This document shows, piece by piece, positions 26,174-35,348 of a stretch of DNA of 35,348 nucleotides; the stretch's first letter is position 1, and each line of letters begins with the position of its first letter. Below the pieces are notes generated by a model. It ran no database searches, was not told where the DNA came from, and saw only the letters and a list, made by a program, of their open reading frames with translations. Source of the stretch: Desulfovibrionales bacterium (lineage in GTDB: Bacteria; Desulfobacterota; Desulfovibrionia; Desulfovibrionales; Desulfovibrionaceae); contig JASGMV010000042.1 of the NCBI GenBank assembly GCA_030156255.1, forward strand, positions 1 through 35,348, read 5' to 3'. The translations under genes were made by a program, and so were the position numbers.

Positions 26174-27219
26174 CCATTGCCCGGAACGGCCGCGCCCTGG
26201 ATCGCCTCGATTTCGTCGATGGCCTCGTCAAGTTCCGCAAAATTTTCGCAGCGAGTGAGCCGTTGGCGTAGGGTCTTGGCGCCGTGCAGCTCCCGGATGT
26301 AGCGGGGAACGATGGAGCGCATTCTGCGCAGGGTGCGCTCGGAGTCTTCGAATCCCCGCGCCAGGGCGATGTGCTCCCGGATCATCTCCGCGGGGCCGGG
26401 CAAGCCCTGCGGCGCCGCCTCGCCGCGGACTAGGGCGACGTGGCGGAGAAATACGGCCGGATCGGCCAGCGCGCCTCGGGCGTACATGACCGATTCGACG
26501 CCGGTCGAGCGGATCATGTACGCGCCGGCCTGGGCGGAAAAGAGATCGCCGGAGCCCACCACAGGGAGGCAGGTTCGGGATTTGAATGCGGCCAGAAGCT
26601 CCATGTGCGCGGTCCCGGAAAACATCTGCTTGCCGAAGCGGGGATGGAAGGCCAGCCAAGATGCGCCGGCCGACTCCAGCCGCGGAGCGTTTTCGACGGC
26701 CTGGACGTCGTTCGTTTCGAATCCCGGCCGGAGTTTGACGCCCACCCGGCAATCGCCGGCCGCCTCGGCCATGGCCTCGACGATGCGGACCAACTGGTCC
26801 ATGTCTTTGAGCAGGGCGGCGCCGGCGCCGGTCTTGGCGACCTTGCGCACCGGACAACCGGCGTTGAGGTCGAAGAGGCGAAAGCCCCGATCCCGCAGGA
26901 TACGGACAGCTTCGGCCAATACCTCCGGCTCGACGCCGAAGAGCTGGACCACCAGCGGGCTATCCTCCGGGCAGGTGTCCAGCAATTTGTTCGTGCCGGG
27001 CTGGCGCATGACGAGCCCTTTGGCGCTGACCATTTCGGAAACGGCCGCGGCCGCGCCGTATCGGCGGCAGAGCAGCCGAAACGGCAGGTCGGAGTAGCCG
27101 GCCATGGGCGCCAGCCACGGCGCGTCGGGCTGGAAGGGCGGCGCTGGATTGGAATCCGCGCCGGAGAAGAAAACGGCGCGGGAAGCCGTGCCCCCCGCGC
27201 CGTTTGGATGCGTGGTCAA
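26170..27219 (-). CDS. dusB: tRNA-dihydrouridine synthase
   Basis: Dus enzymes reduce uridines of tRNA with FMN and NAD(P)H. The protein shows the family motifs in order: APMAGYSDLPFRLLC, SEMVSAKGLV, LVVQLFGVEPEVLAEA, LNAGCPVRKVAKTGAGAALL with the catalytic Cys (residue 122 counted from the TTG), VGVKLRPGF, and GSGDLFSAQ. The C-terminal helical domain is present, and the sequence is closest to the DusB subgroup. The start is unclear: between the long upstream open frame and the first motif the only canonical start in frame is TTG at 27219 (349 residues), eight bases after the ppsA-like stop, but then the first codons cross the ppsA-like terminator hairpin. A near-cognate start after the hairpin is the other option. 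The C-terminus meets the cheV promoter. Confidence 0.88.
   Translation of the reverse strand: MTTHPNGAGGTASRAVFFSGADSNPAPPFQPDAPWLAPMAGYSDLPFRLLCRRYGAAAAVSEMVSAKGLVMRQPGTNKLLDTCPEDSPLVVQLFGVEPEVLAEAVRILRDRGFRLFDLNAGCPVRKVAKTGAGAALLKDMDQLVRIVEAMAEAAGDCRVGVKLRPGFETNDVQAVENAPRLESAGASWLAFHPRFGKQMFSGTAHMELLAAFKSRTCLPVVGSGDLFSAQAGAYMIRSTGVESVMYARGALADPAVFLRHVALVRGEAAPQGLPGPAEMIREHIALARGFEDSERTLRRMRSIVPRYIRELHGAKTLRQRLTRCENFAELDEAIDEIEAIQGAAVPGNG
27166..27204 (-). terminator. Rho-independent terminator after the PEP-synthase-like gene
   Basis: AACGGCGCGGG (27172-27182) and CCCGCGCCGTT (27194-27204) pair over 11 bases with an 11-base loop. On the minus strand the stem is followed by TTTTCTTC. It lies 23 bases after the upstream stop and inside the 5' part of the dihydrouridine synthase reading frame if the TTG start is used. 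Confidence 0.85.
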
Positions 27220-27226
27220 AGACGGG

Positions 27227-30200
27227 TTACCACTTTTTTTGGCGCTGGGCTTCAAGGGCCTCGGCCTGCTCCTCGAAATCCTTGAAACCGGCGTGGTGCA
27301 GAGCGTTGAGCACGGTGGTGTCCCAATCCCAGCTGGCGTAGATGACCGGCTTGTGGAAGCGCCGGCGGAACGTTTCCAGCTCTTCGCGGTAGAAGGCCTC
27401 GCGTTCGCTCTCGAGATTGTCGCGCAACTGGTCGGCGAAGCGGCCCAGTTCACCTTCGTACCACTCCACCATGTCTTCGGGCGTGTTGTAACGCTTGAGG
27501 ATGTGATCGTAGTTGTGCTCTTGCAGAATTCGCTTCAGCCGCTCGAAATGCCGACGCTTGAGCCATGCGCCCAGGTCGCTGACCGGAATATTTTGTTTTT
27601 CGACTTCGGCCATGTCGAACTTGGTCTGCTGGTAGGTGTCCGGCACTACCGAGGCGGACACGATGCCCGCGATGCAGACCAGCCCGCGCAGGATGAGGCT
27701 GTTGGACACGCCCTGGCCGCAGAAACCGATTTTCTTGCCGTACTTTTGCCCCGTGAAAATGCTCACCAGAATGGCCCAGACCACGGCCGGGTCCTCTTCA
27801 TCATAGATGTGCGCAAGCCGCGAGTTGTCGCGGTCCGTGCCCAGCACCATCTGGGTCATGTCGTTGGACCCGATGGAGAAGCCGTCCACTTCCTGAATGA
27901 ACTCTTTGCAGAGAATCGCGTTGCTGGGGATTTCGGACATGAGAATGATCTTGAGTCCGTCTTCACCGGAGCGCAGCCCGTGGACCTGGGAGAGGTAGCG
28001 TTTCATGGACCGGGCTTCTTCGAGGCTGCGGACGAAGGGGAACATGATGTTCAGGTTCTTGCCGCCGAAGACGCCGCGGGCGAGCTTGAAGGCTTCCAGC
28101 TCCCAATCGTGGATATTGCGCGAGACGCCGCGGTAGCCCAGCATGGGGTTGTCTTCGAAGTCCTCGAACAGGTTGCCGCCCAGCAGGTTGCGGTACTCGT
28201 TGGACTTGAAGTCCGTGGTCCGGTAGACGATGTCCTTGCCGTAGAAGGCCATGGCGAAAAGGGCGAGGCCCTGGGCCAGGGTCTGGATGTAGTTCTCCTT
28301 GCCGGAGCGGTATCCGCGGGACTCCAGCAGCCCGGCCAGGCGCCGGCTAAGCGTGGCGACTTCGTCCATTTCGGACTGCAGGCCCATTTTCATGGCCACT
28401 TCCGTGCGCATGGCCTGAATGCGTTCGATCGTCTCCTTGACGATTTCCTTGTTCTTGACCTTTTCGACGATGGCGTCGGTGCGCCGGAAATTCGCTTCGC
28501 GGGCCTTCATGGCCTCGGGGTCGCTGACCGGCGCCGGATCGAGCATGTCGTGGTAGCCCATGACCACGGCGACGTGCGCCTCCAGGTCCACGGAGGTTTT
28601 GAGGGTTTCGAGGCGCTCGGTGGCCCACTCGATGTGCCTGTCGAGTTTCTTGTCCAGTTCGCGCAGTTTGCGATGAATGGCCAGCACCTCGTCGGTGCCC
28701 TGAGCGCCTTCCTTTTCGGTCAGTTCATCCATCTGGTCGGAAAGCCCGGTGATGGCGCCCACGTAGTTGCGCAGGTTGATGGGCAGGCTGATCAGGCCGC
28801 TGGAGAGCTGCTCTTTCATGACCTTGGTGAGTTGGGCGTCCAGCTCCTTGAGCTTAGCCTGCACCAGATCCTCAAGGCGGCCCTGGTCGTAGGCCTCCAG
28901 GGCTTTGGGGTGGGCCGAGATGTTGCCGAGCATGAATTCGGCGCGCAGCAGGCCCACCTCGAAATCCGGAACCATCCGCAGGCGGGAGAGGAACAGGGCC
29001 TGGCCCACGTCGGCCAGGATCAGGCCGATTTTGGTTTTGGTCTCGGGCAGCTCGGCCAGGTCGATTTCTCCGCCCACCTCGATGAGCGGTAGTTTGCCGC
29101 GATAGACCGCGCCGCGGGAGCCGTCCACGGTAACGTCCTGCCCGTCCAGGGAGCGGATGCCCTCCAGGCGCTGGATGCCGATGACCGCCGGGATGCCCAG
29201 TTCGCGGGAGGTGATGGCCGCGTGCGAGGTGTCGCCGCCCACGTTGGCCACGATGGCCGAAGCGATGCGCATGCCCGGCACCATGTCCGGGTCGGTGCGG
29301 TCGGCGGCCAGGACGTCGCCCTTGAAAACTTTGTTCAACTCCAGGGCGGAGCGCAGGAACTTCAGCTGGCCGTTGCCGGCGCCGTGGGAGGCGCCGTTGC
29401 CTTCCAGAACCTGCTCCGCTCCGACCAGGGCCTTGGGGTCCACCTCCCGGCGGCGCATGAAGATCGTGTGCGGATGTTTCTCCAGCTCCTCGTTCCAGCG
29501 CGTTTCGGGCCGGGCCTGCACGAACCATAGGCGGTCAAAGGAGTCGATGCAGAATTCGGTGTCCATGATCATGCCGCCGTAGGCTTTGGAGATGGCCCGC
29601 ACCCCGCCGGCCACTTCTTCGGCCTGGGCCAGGGAGAGCGACCAGCGGAACACGTCGGCCTCCTCCACCTCCATGAGCTTGGTCCCGCCCAGGTCCTCGT
29701 CGTAGACGAATTTTTTGTCCTTGCAGCCCATGTAGCGGACCACGACCTCCGATCCGTCGTCGCGTTGGAATACGTAGAATTTGTCCGGCGTGACCATGCC
29801 GCCCACCACGGCCTCGCCCAGGCCGTAGCTGGCGTCCAGGGAGACCAGGTCGCCGCGCTCCGTGCCGCGGCAGCCCGTGGATGTGTCCGCGGAGAAGGCC
29901 GTGCCCGAAATGACCGGGTTGATCATGCGCATGATGCAGACCGACAGCGAGGTGTTCTCGATGGCCCATTCCTTTTTGGCCCGGGACGCGATCTCCTCGT
30001 CGCCGGTGCGCTCGGCCAGGGCCACGGCGTCGGAAATGGCTTCACGGCGATAGGTCATGGAGCGAAGGTTGTAGGCCGAGGCGCAGTCCCAGTGGTAGGC
30101 CTCCGTGGCGTTTTCTTCGCCGGCGATGTTCAGGTAGGTGTCCTGGAGGCCGGCGAAGGCCTTTTTGCGGGAGTCCTCGCCCGCGGCGGAGGAGCGGACG

Positions 30201-30805
30201 GCAACGGGTTCGTTTTCCAGGCCCGCCTCGCGGCAGATGGCGCGGTAGGCCTTCTTTACGGCTTCGCGGACCTCCCGGGGCATCTCCACGGAGAGAATGC
30301 CGGTTTGCACCAGCACGGAGCGCTTGCGCAGCTGGTCGATGCCTTCCGGCGAGGTGGCGAACCCGTCCACGACGTTGTTGATGAAGGTGCGCAGCTTGAT
30401 CTGCTTGCCTTCCACCCGTCGACCTTCTTCCTTGACCTTGCGGGCCATGCTCCGGACGAATTTTTGCAAAAAGTCCGGGTCCTGGTTGATTTCTTCATCG
30501 CTCCAATCCGTCGACTGGTACTCTCGGTCCACGATGGAGCGCACCAACTGGGCGTTGACAGTCGTTTCGTCCAAAACAATATGGAAAGCCTTCGAGGAGA
30601 TGGCCCGGAACTGGGGCGCCCGGATTCCCTGCACTTGGCTGATGATGGCGGTGTTGTAGTTCTTGCCCCCTACCAGCAGCTCAGCCTCTTCGCCTATGGC
30701 TACGATGTCGGCGCCGTCCAGAACGAGTTTTTCTTTGAGGGCCGAAACGGTGGCTACGGGTGCGTCGACCTGTGCTTGACTGGCTTCCTTTTTGGCTTTT
30801 GCCAT
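27227..30805 (-). CDS. ppsA: PEP synthase/PPDK-family protein with large insert and C-terminal extension
   Basis: This 1192-residue protein belongs to the phosphoenolpyruvate synthase/pyruvate phosphate dikinase family, normally about 790 residues in PpsA. The N-terminal ATP-grasp part has PVAVRSSAAGEDSRKKAFAG; the swivelling domain has GGDTSHAAITSRELGIPAVIG-like sequence with the phosphorylated His528; the TIM barrel has VGLLRAEFML, DFKSNEYRNLLGG, NPMLGYRGVSR, GSNDMTQMVLGTDRD and GFCGQGVSN with Cys1029. Catalytic residues are therefore intact. Unusual parts are a roughly 200-residue mainly helical, charged insert between VGLLRAEFML and the DFKSNEYRN block, where PpsA has about 40 residues, and about 130 extra C-terminal residues. 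It probably converts pyruvate to PEP for gluconeogenesis. AGGAG lies eight bases before the ATG. Confidence 0.9.
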   Translation of the reverse strand: MAKAKKEASQAQVDAPVATVSALKEKLVLDGADIVAIGEEAELLVGGKNYNTAIISQVQGIRAPQFRAISSKAFHIVLDETTVNAQLVRSIVDREYQSTDWSDEEINQDPDFLQKFVRSMARKVKEEGRRVEGKQIKLRTFINNVVDGFATSPEGIDQLRKRSVLVQTGILSVEMPREVREAVKKAYRAICREAGLENEPVAVRSSAAGEDSRKKAFAGLQDTYLNIAGEENATEAYHWDCASAYNLRSMTYRREAISDAVALAERTGDEEIASRAKKEWAIENTSLSVCIMRMINPVISGTAFSADTSTGCRGTERGDLVSLDASYGLGEAVVGGMVTPDKFYVFQRDDGSEVVVRYMGCKDKKFVYDEDLGGTKLMEVEEADVFRWSLSLAQAEEVAGGVRAISKAYGGMIMDTEFCIDSFDRLWFVQARPETRWNEELEKHPHTIFMRRREVDPKALVGAEQVLEGNGASHGAGNGQLKFLRSALELNKVFKGDVLAADRTDPDMVPGMRIASAIVANVGGDTSHAAITSRELGIPAVIGIQRLEGIRSLDGQDVTVDGSRGAVYRGKLPLIEVGGEIDLAELPETKTKIGLILADVGQALFLSRLRMVPDFEVGLLRAEFMLGNISAHPKALEAYDQGRLEDLVQAKLKELDAQLTKVMKEQLSSGLISLPINLRNYVGAITGLSDQMDELTEKEGAQGTDEVLAIHRKLRELDKKLDRHIEWATERLETLKTSVDLEAHVAVVMGYHDMLDPAPVSDPEAMKAREANFRRTDAIVEKVKNKEIVKETIERIQAMRTEVAMKMGLQSEMDEVATLSRRLAGLLESRGYRSGKENYIQTLAQGLALFAMAFYGKDIVYRTTDFKSNEYRNLLGGNLFEDFEDNPMLGYRGVSRNIHDWELEAFKLARGVFGGKNLNIMFPFVRSLEEARSMKRYLSQVHGLRSGEDGLKIILMSEIPSNAILCKEFIQEVDGFSIGSNDMTQMVLGTDRDNSRLAHIYDEEDPAVVWAILVSIFTGQKYGKKIGFCGQGVSNSLILRGLVCIAGIVSASVVPDTYQQTKFDMAEVEKQNIPVSDLGAWLKRRHFERLKRILQEHNYDHILKRYNTPEDMVEWYEGELGRFADQLRDNLESEREAFYREELETFRRRFHKPVIYASWDWDTTVLNALHHAGFKDFEEQAEALEAQRQKKW

Positions 30806-30903
30806 ATTCTTAATCTCCTGAATTGATTGGGCGATAAATCCCGGAATCCCGGCGCGGACGCCTTTGCGTCGGGTGTGGGCGGGATTGGCTGTCGACGTGA
30901 AGG

Positions 30904-30932
30904 ATGTAACTCGCAGAAAACATTTTCGTCAA
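30904..30932 (-). promoter_or_regulatory. Possible promoter of the PEP-synthase-like gene
   Basis: On the minus strand TTGACG (30927-30932) and TTACAT (30904-30909) are 17 bases apart. The -35 is good and the -10 weak. A leader of about 90 bases would precede the ATG at 30805. Confidence 0.3.
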
Positions 30933-31440
30933 CGGAAACAATGGTCCGCCGCGGGCCGTTTTTGGGAAGATTTGAACCGATTGAATATATTAAAGGAAAC
31001 CGTTTTCCTTTTTTTCCAATTTTGTTCTTTTGCGGAGGCTGGCGTCAGCTTGCAGTAAGACATCGTAGTTCCAAGTTGCAGGCGTGTAAAGCCGCGCTGA
31101 CGCGACCAAGGCGTACTGCCGCCTAAGAGGCTGCCATAATTTCCCAAAAATTAAAAAGATAACTTGTTGCGCTGCAGATGGAAATTTCCCAAACGGATGA
31201 TGCGGAAGGCGCTTGGTCTTTATCTTGTTGCAAAATGAGTTGGTTCAATAAAGTAAGAAATAATATTCGTCAAATATCGCTGGATTTACCTGTAGAACTA
31301 ACCTTAAAAGAGCTGGCATGCTCTATAATATTTACGTTTGAAATGTTTGATTGCCGGCTGGCGCAGCCAGTTTGCAAGGATGTCGCTGCAAGGCGTTGCT
31401 CGCGACTCCTTGCAGAGCAGTCGGCTTTGCAAAGTCAGCT
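30933..31440. other. Long non-coding stretch, AT-rich in part
   Basis: No gene is convincing between the putative ppsA-like promoter and the TIGR03943-type stop. From 31130 to 31340 the DNA is clearly AT-rich. A GGCTG-GCG-CAGCC hairpin (31356-31368) is followed by a repeat-rich patch at 31370-31435: TGCAAGG occurs twice and its complement CCTTGCA once, making an inverted pair CTGCAAGG/CCTTGCAG (31386-31393 and 31408-31415), then the palindrome CTTTGCAAAG. It may be a small repeat element or the 3' region of the TIGR03943-type gene transcript. Confidence 0.4.
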
Positions 31441-32208
31441 TTAATACGCATAGGGCTCTTTCTCCCGGAATTCGAAGATGTACGGCATGGCCGGCGGATC
31501 GGCGGCCGCGGCGTGGTCGATGTGCAGCACGTACCGGTCGTCCAGCACGGTGAAGATCGAGCCGGGGATGCGCACCGTGTAGTTGCCCGCCCAGCCTTGC
31601 GGCATGGGTTCGATCGTTCCCAGAATTTCGGACCAGGCGCCGGAGGGCGGGGCGCTTGCCGCATCTCCGGACACCAGCATTCCCATGGCCAGGGCGTCGG
31701 CCAGGCAGCAGACCACGGCGGTGCGCACGATGGCGGCCCGCCCGGCCGTGGCCAGATCGCCGCTGCGCGTGAAGAAGCCTCGCACGGCCACGCGCTCGCC
31801 GGTTGCGTTCGGCGTCCTGTCGATGAGCAGCAGCACCTCGGCCGTGTTCATCCGGACGTACTCCTGGCCGTTCCATTCGACGCGTGCAGGTTGGGCTTCT
31901 TCCTTGCCGCCGGAGAAGAACAGGTCGGCCTCGGCGGTGTTCTCTCCAAAACCCGCGGCGGAAATTCCAGCCAGGACCAGGAAGACCGACAATACGGCGA
32001 TGTTGGACCATCCGGGGCTCGCCCCGCGGTCGAAGGGCAGCGCCAGACCGCAAAAAAGCAGCACGACGCCCGCGGCGCCCGTCAGACGCATGAATTTCGG
32101 GTTCAGGTAATTCCAATACGTCCCGGTCGCGATGAGTCCGAGCATGAAGCCGCCGAGCAGAACAAGGACCAAGGCGCCGGCAAGGCGCTCCACGGTGCGC
32201 GCATTCAT
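31441..32208 (-). CDS. TIGR03943-type membrane protein, permease partner
   Basis: This 255-residue protein matches the TIGR03943 family (YcgQ of Bacillus subtilis), which travels with the UPF0718 permease. Two N-terminal segments (LAGALVLVLLGGFMLGLIA; LTGAAGVVLLFCGLAL) and a third (IAVLSVFLVLAGISAAGFG) cross the membrane; the remaining C-terminal part (VRMNTAEVLLLIDRTPNATG, then VAVRGFFTRSGDLATAGRAA, and VLDDRYVLHID) is soluble and resembles an OB-like domain. The start at 32208 overlaps the permease stop by four bases (ATGA). The long upstream open frame in the same phase is GC-rich shadow of the permease gene. The transported substrate is unknown. Confidence 0.9.
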   Translation of the reverse strand: MNARTVERLAGALVLVLLGGFMLGLIATGTYWNYLNPKFMRLTGAAGVVLLFCGLALPFDRGASPGWSNIAVLSVFLVLAGISAAGFGENTAEADLFFSGGKEEAQPARVEWNGQEYVRMNTAEVLLLIDRTPNATGERVAVRGFFTRSGDLATAGRAAIVRTAVVCCLADALAMGMLVSGDAASAPPSGAWSEILGTIEPMPQGWAGNYTVRIPGSIFTVLDDRYVLHIDHAAAADPPAMPYIFEFREKEPYAY

Positions 32209-33119
32209 CCGCCCACCCCCTGCATGACCATGGCCAGAACGAATACCGTCGCCGTGGGGACGATGACCAGCGCCGCCGTGATCCTCCGATGGAACACCGC
32301 CGAGAACATGGCGATGAGCTTCAGGTCCACCATGGGGCCCACACCGATGAAGGCGGCCTGCGCCGCCCGCGGCATGAACGAAAACGACGCGGCCACGAAG
32401 GCGTCGGCCTCCGAGCAGATGGACAGGACGATGGCCAAGCCCATCATGCCGGCCACGGCCAGCCAGGGGCTTTGGGCGAACCACTCCATGGCCGCAGGCG
32501 GCGTGAAGACCTTGAAGGCCGCGGAGGCCATGGCGCCCAGAGCGAGATACTTGCCCAACTCCACGAACTCGGCGCCGGTGCGCGCCAGTATGGTGATCGG
32601 CCCGACCCGGCCCTCGGGCTCATGGCCGGCGCAGCAGGCGCCGCCGCAACCGCAGGAAGGCTCCTCCTGAAGCAGGAGTCCTCCTTTAAGGAGATGCTGG
32701 GACGGAATCCGATTGAGGGCCAGGCCCAGCCCCACCGCCGGCGCCAGCACCATCAATATCCGCCATGAAAGCATGGCGTAGTCGCCCTGGAAAGCCACGT
32801 ATGTGGACGCCAGCACCACAGGATTGATCACGGGCGCGCACATCATGTACGGAATGGCGGTTGTGGGCGGAACGCCTTTTTTCAGCATCTTGCGGACGAT
32901 GGACACCACCCCGCATTCGCAGGTGGGGATCAGCAATCCGGCGAAAACCCCGACCAACACTCGTCCCAGCGTGGATTTGGGCGTCAGGCGCTCCAGGCGG
33001 CCAGCCGGCATGTACGTCTCGAACAGCACGCCCAGCAACGATCCGAGCAGCAAAAACGGAGCGGCCTCCAAAAAGACCGCCGTCGTCATGGTGGCGAACA
33101 TGTTCAAGTCTTCGAACAT
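32205..33119 (-). CDS. UPF0718/YraQ-family permease
   Basis: This 304-residue multi-spanning protein belongs to the UPF0718 (YraQ/YcgR) permease family. Diagnostic parts are AAPFLLLGSLLGVLFETYMP, LLIPTCECGVVSIVRKMLKK and GVPPTTAIPYMMCAPVINP, plus ICSEADAFVAASF near the C-terminus. A cytoplasmic loop near the middle carries CGCGGACCAGH, a likely metal-binding Cys cluster. I start at MFEDLNMFATM; a GGAG lies nine bases upstream, and an in-frame ATG at 33212 would add a basic leader. Family members have been linked to metal or metalloid efflux, but the substrate is not known here. The stop overlaps the TIGR03943-type start. Confidence 0.9.
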   Translation of the reverse strand: MFEDLNMFATMTTAVFLEAAPFLLLGSLLGVLFETYMPAGRLERLTPKSTLGRVLVGVFAGLLIPTCECGVVSIVRKMLKKGVPPTTAIPYMMCAPVINPVVLASTYVAFQGDYAMLSWRILMVLAPAVGLGLALNRIPSQHLLKGGLLLQEEPSCGCGGACCAGHEPEGRVGPITILARTGAEFVELGKYLALGAMASAAFKVFTPPAAMEWFAQSPWLAVAGMMGLAIVLSICSEADAFVAASFSFMPRAAQAAFIGVGPMVDLKLIAMFSAVFHRRITAALVIVPTATVFVLAMVMQGVGG

Positions 33120-33256
33120 GGGGGCAAACTCCGTGCGCCGGCGCGAGGTGTAACGGGAATGTCGGCGCCTCGCCTTCACTTTTATGCGCTCGGCGTGTAT
33201 ATCCTGCATCAAACTCGGATTGTAAATACGCCGGCGGAGGCGAAAGCGAGGAGCTC

Positions 33257-35291
<2,035 letters not shown>

Positions 35292-35310
35292 ACGCCTCTG
35301 GAGCGAATGC

Positions 35311-35348
35311 AAAAGGCCCGCCTCCGATCGATCGGAGGCGGGCCTTTT
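35311..35348 (+). terminator. Rho-independent terminator after the ferredoxin gene
   Basis: The sequence from 35311 to 35348 is a perfect palindrome: AAAAGGCCCGCCTCCGATC against GATCGGAGGCGGGCCTTTT. With a small loop at its centre it forms a stem of about 16 base pairs, with an A run before and a T run after, reaching the end of the window. It ends ferredoxin transcription and could work in both directions. Confidence 0.93.

Noticed and set aside
31178-31444. An 88-codon plus-strand open frame starting MEISQTDDAEG.
   Set aside because: No ribosome site, no recognisable domain, its last third runs through the repeat-rich patch and it overlaps the converging gene's stop. It could be a remnant but I cannot support it.

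Overview
The window looks like chromosome from a GC-rich, anaerobic, Gram-negative bacterium of the Desulfovibrio group (Desulfobacterota). The basis is gene content: a Desulfovibrio-type single-cluster [4Fe-4S] ferredoxin, an iron-sulfur PurF, a YkgJ-type Cys-rich protein, a CheV, a very long PEP-synthase-like enzyme and a feo operon with several small partners. The genus is an inference; no rRNA or tRNA gene was seen.

Layout. (1) 45-4588, minus: an iron operon read as feoA2, a Cys-rich FeoB-associated protein, feoA1 and feoB, followed by a secreted transglutaminase-like protein. A Fur-like box lies on the -10 of a good sigma70 promoter. (2) 4723-13328, plus: a tight run of carB, purF, an arabinose-5-phosphate isomerase gene (kdsD/kpsF), a YkgJ-like gene and a class A penicillin-binding protein, so nucleotide precursors sit beside envelope synthesis. 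(3) 13447-14598: an AT-richer gene for a secreted LPP20/FlgT-like protein and a stretch that may hold a decayed gene. (4) 14599-18311, minus: ilvE, dnaX, ybaB (ebfC) and recR, a replication and repair cluster led by a branched-chain aminotransferase. (5) 18494-24331: maf, then an accessory zone with a zinc-ribbon protein, a ParD/ParE-type toxin-antitoxin pair, a second diverged copy of the last 26 codons of maf, a DinB-like gene, an IS3-family remnant, an AT-rich FkbM methyltransferase gene, a 98-residue His-rich metal-binding protein and a DUF4870-like membrane protein. (6) 24332-35348: a QueG-like iron-sulfur protein, cheV, a tRNA-dihydrouridine synthase, a 1192-residue PEP-synthase-like protein, a YraQ-type permease with its TIGR03943-type partner, a secreted DUF4139 protein and a ferredoxin.

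Most genes are housekeeping. The accessory segment around maf is the most informative part. The maf 3' end appears twice, in frame, ungapped and with the stop codon at the same place, 1.56 kb apart. This is the pattern left by insertion at a gene 3' end with replacement of the displaced codons; the intervening DNA carries the toxin-antitoxin pair and the zinc-ribbon gene but no integrase. Other points worth a second look are the dihydrouridine synthase gene, whose only canonical in-frame start lies upstream of a strong terminator hairpin, the large helical insert and C-terminal extension of the PEP-synthase-like enzyme, and the small His-rich protein that begins like the metal-binding N-terminus of HypB. 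I did not find a clearly new multi-gene system; the maf-flanked cassette is the best candidate for a mobile unit.
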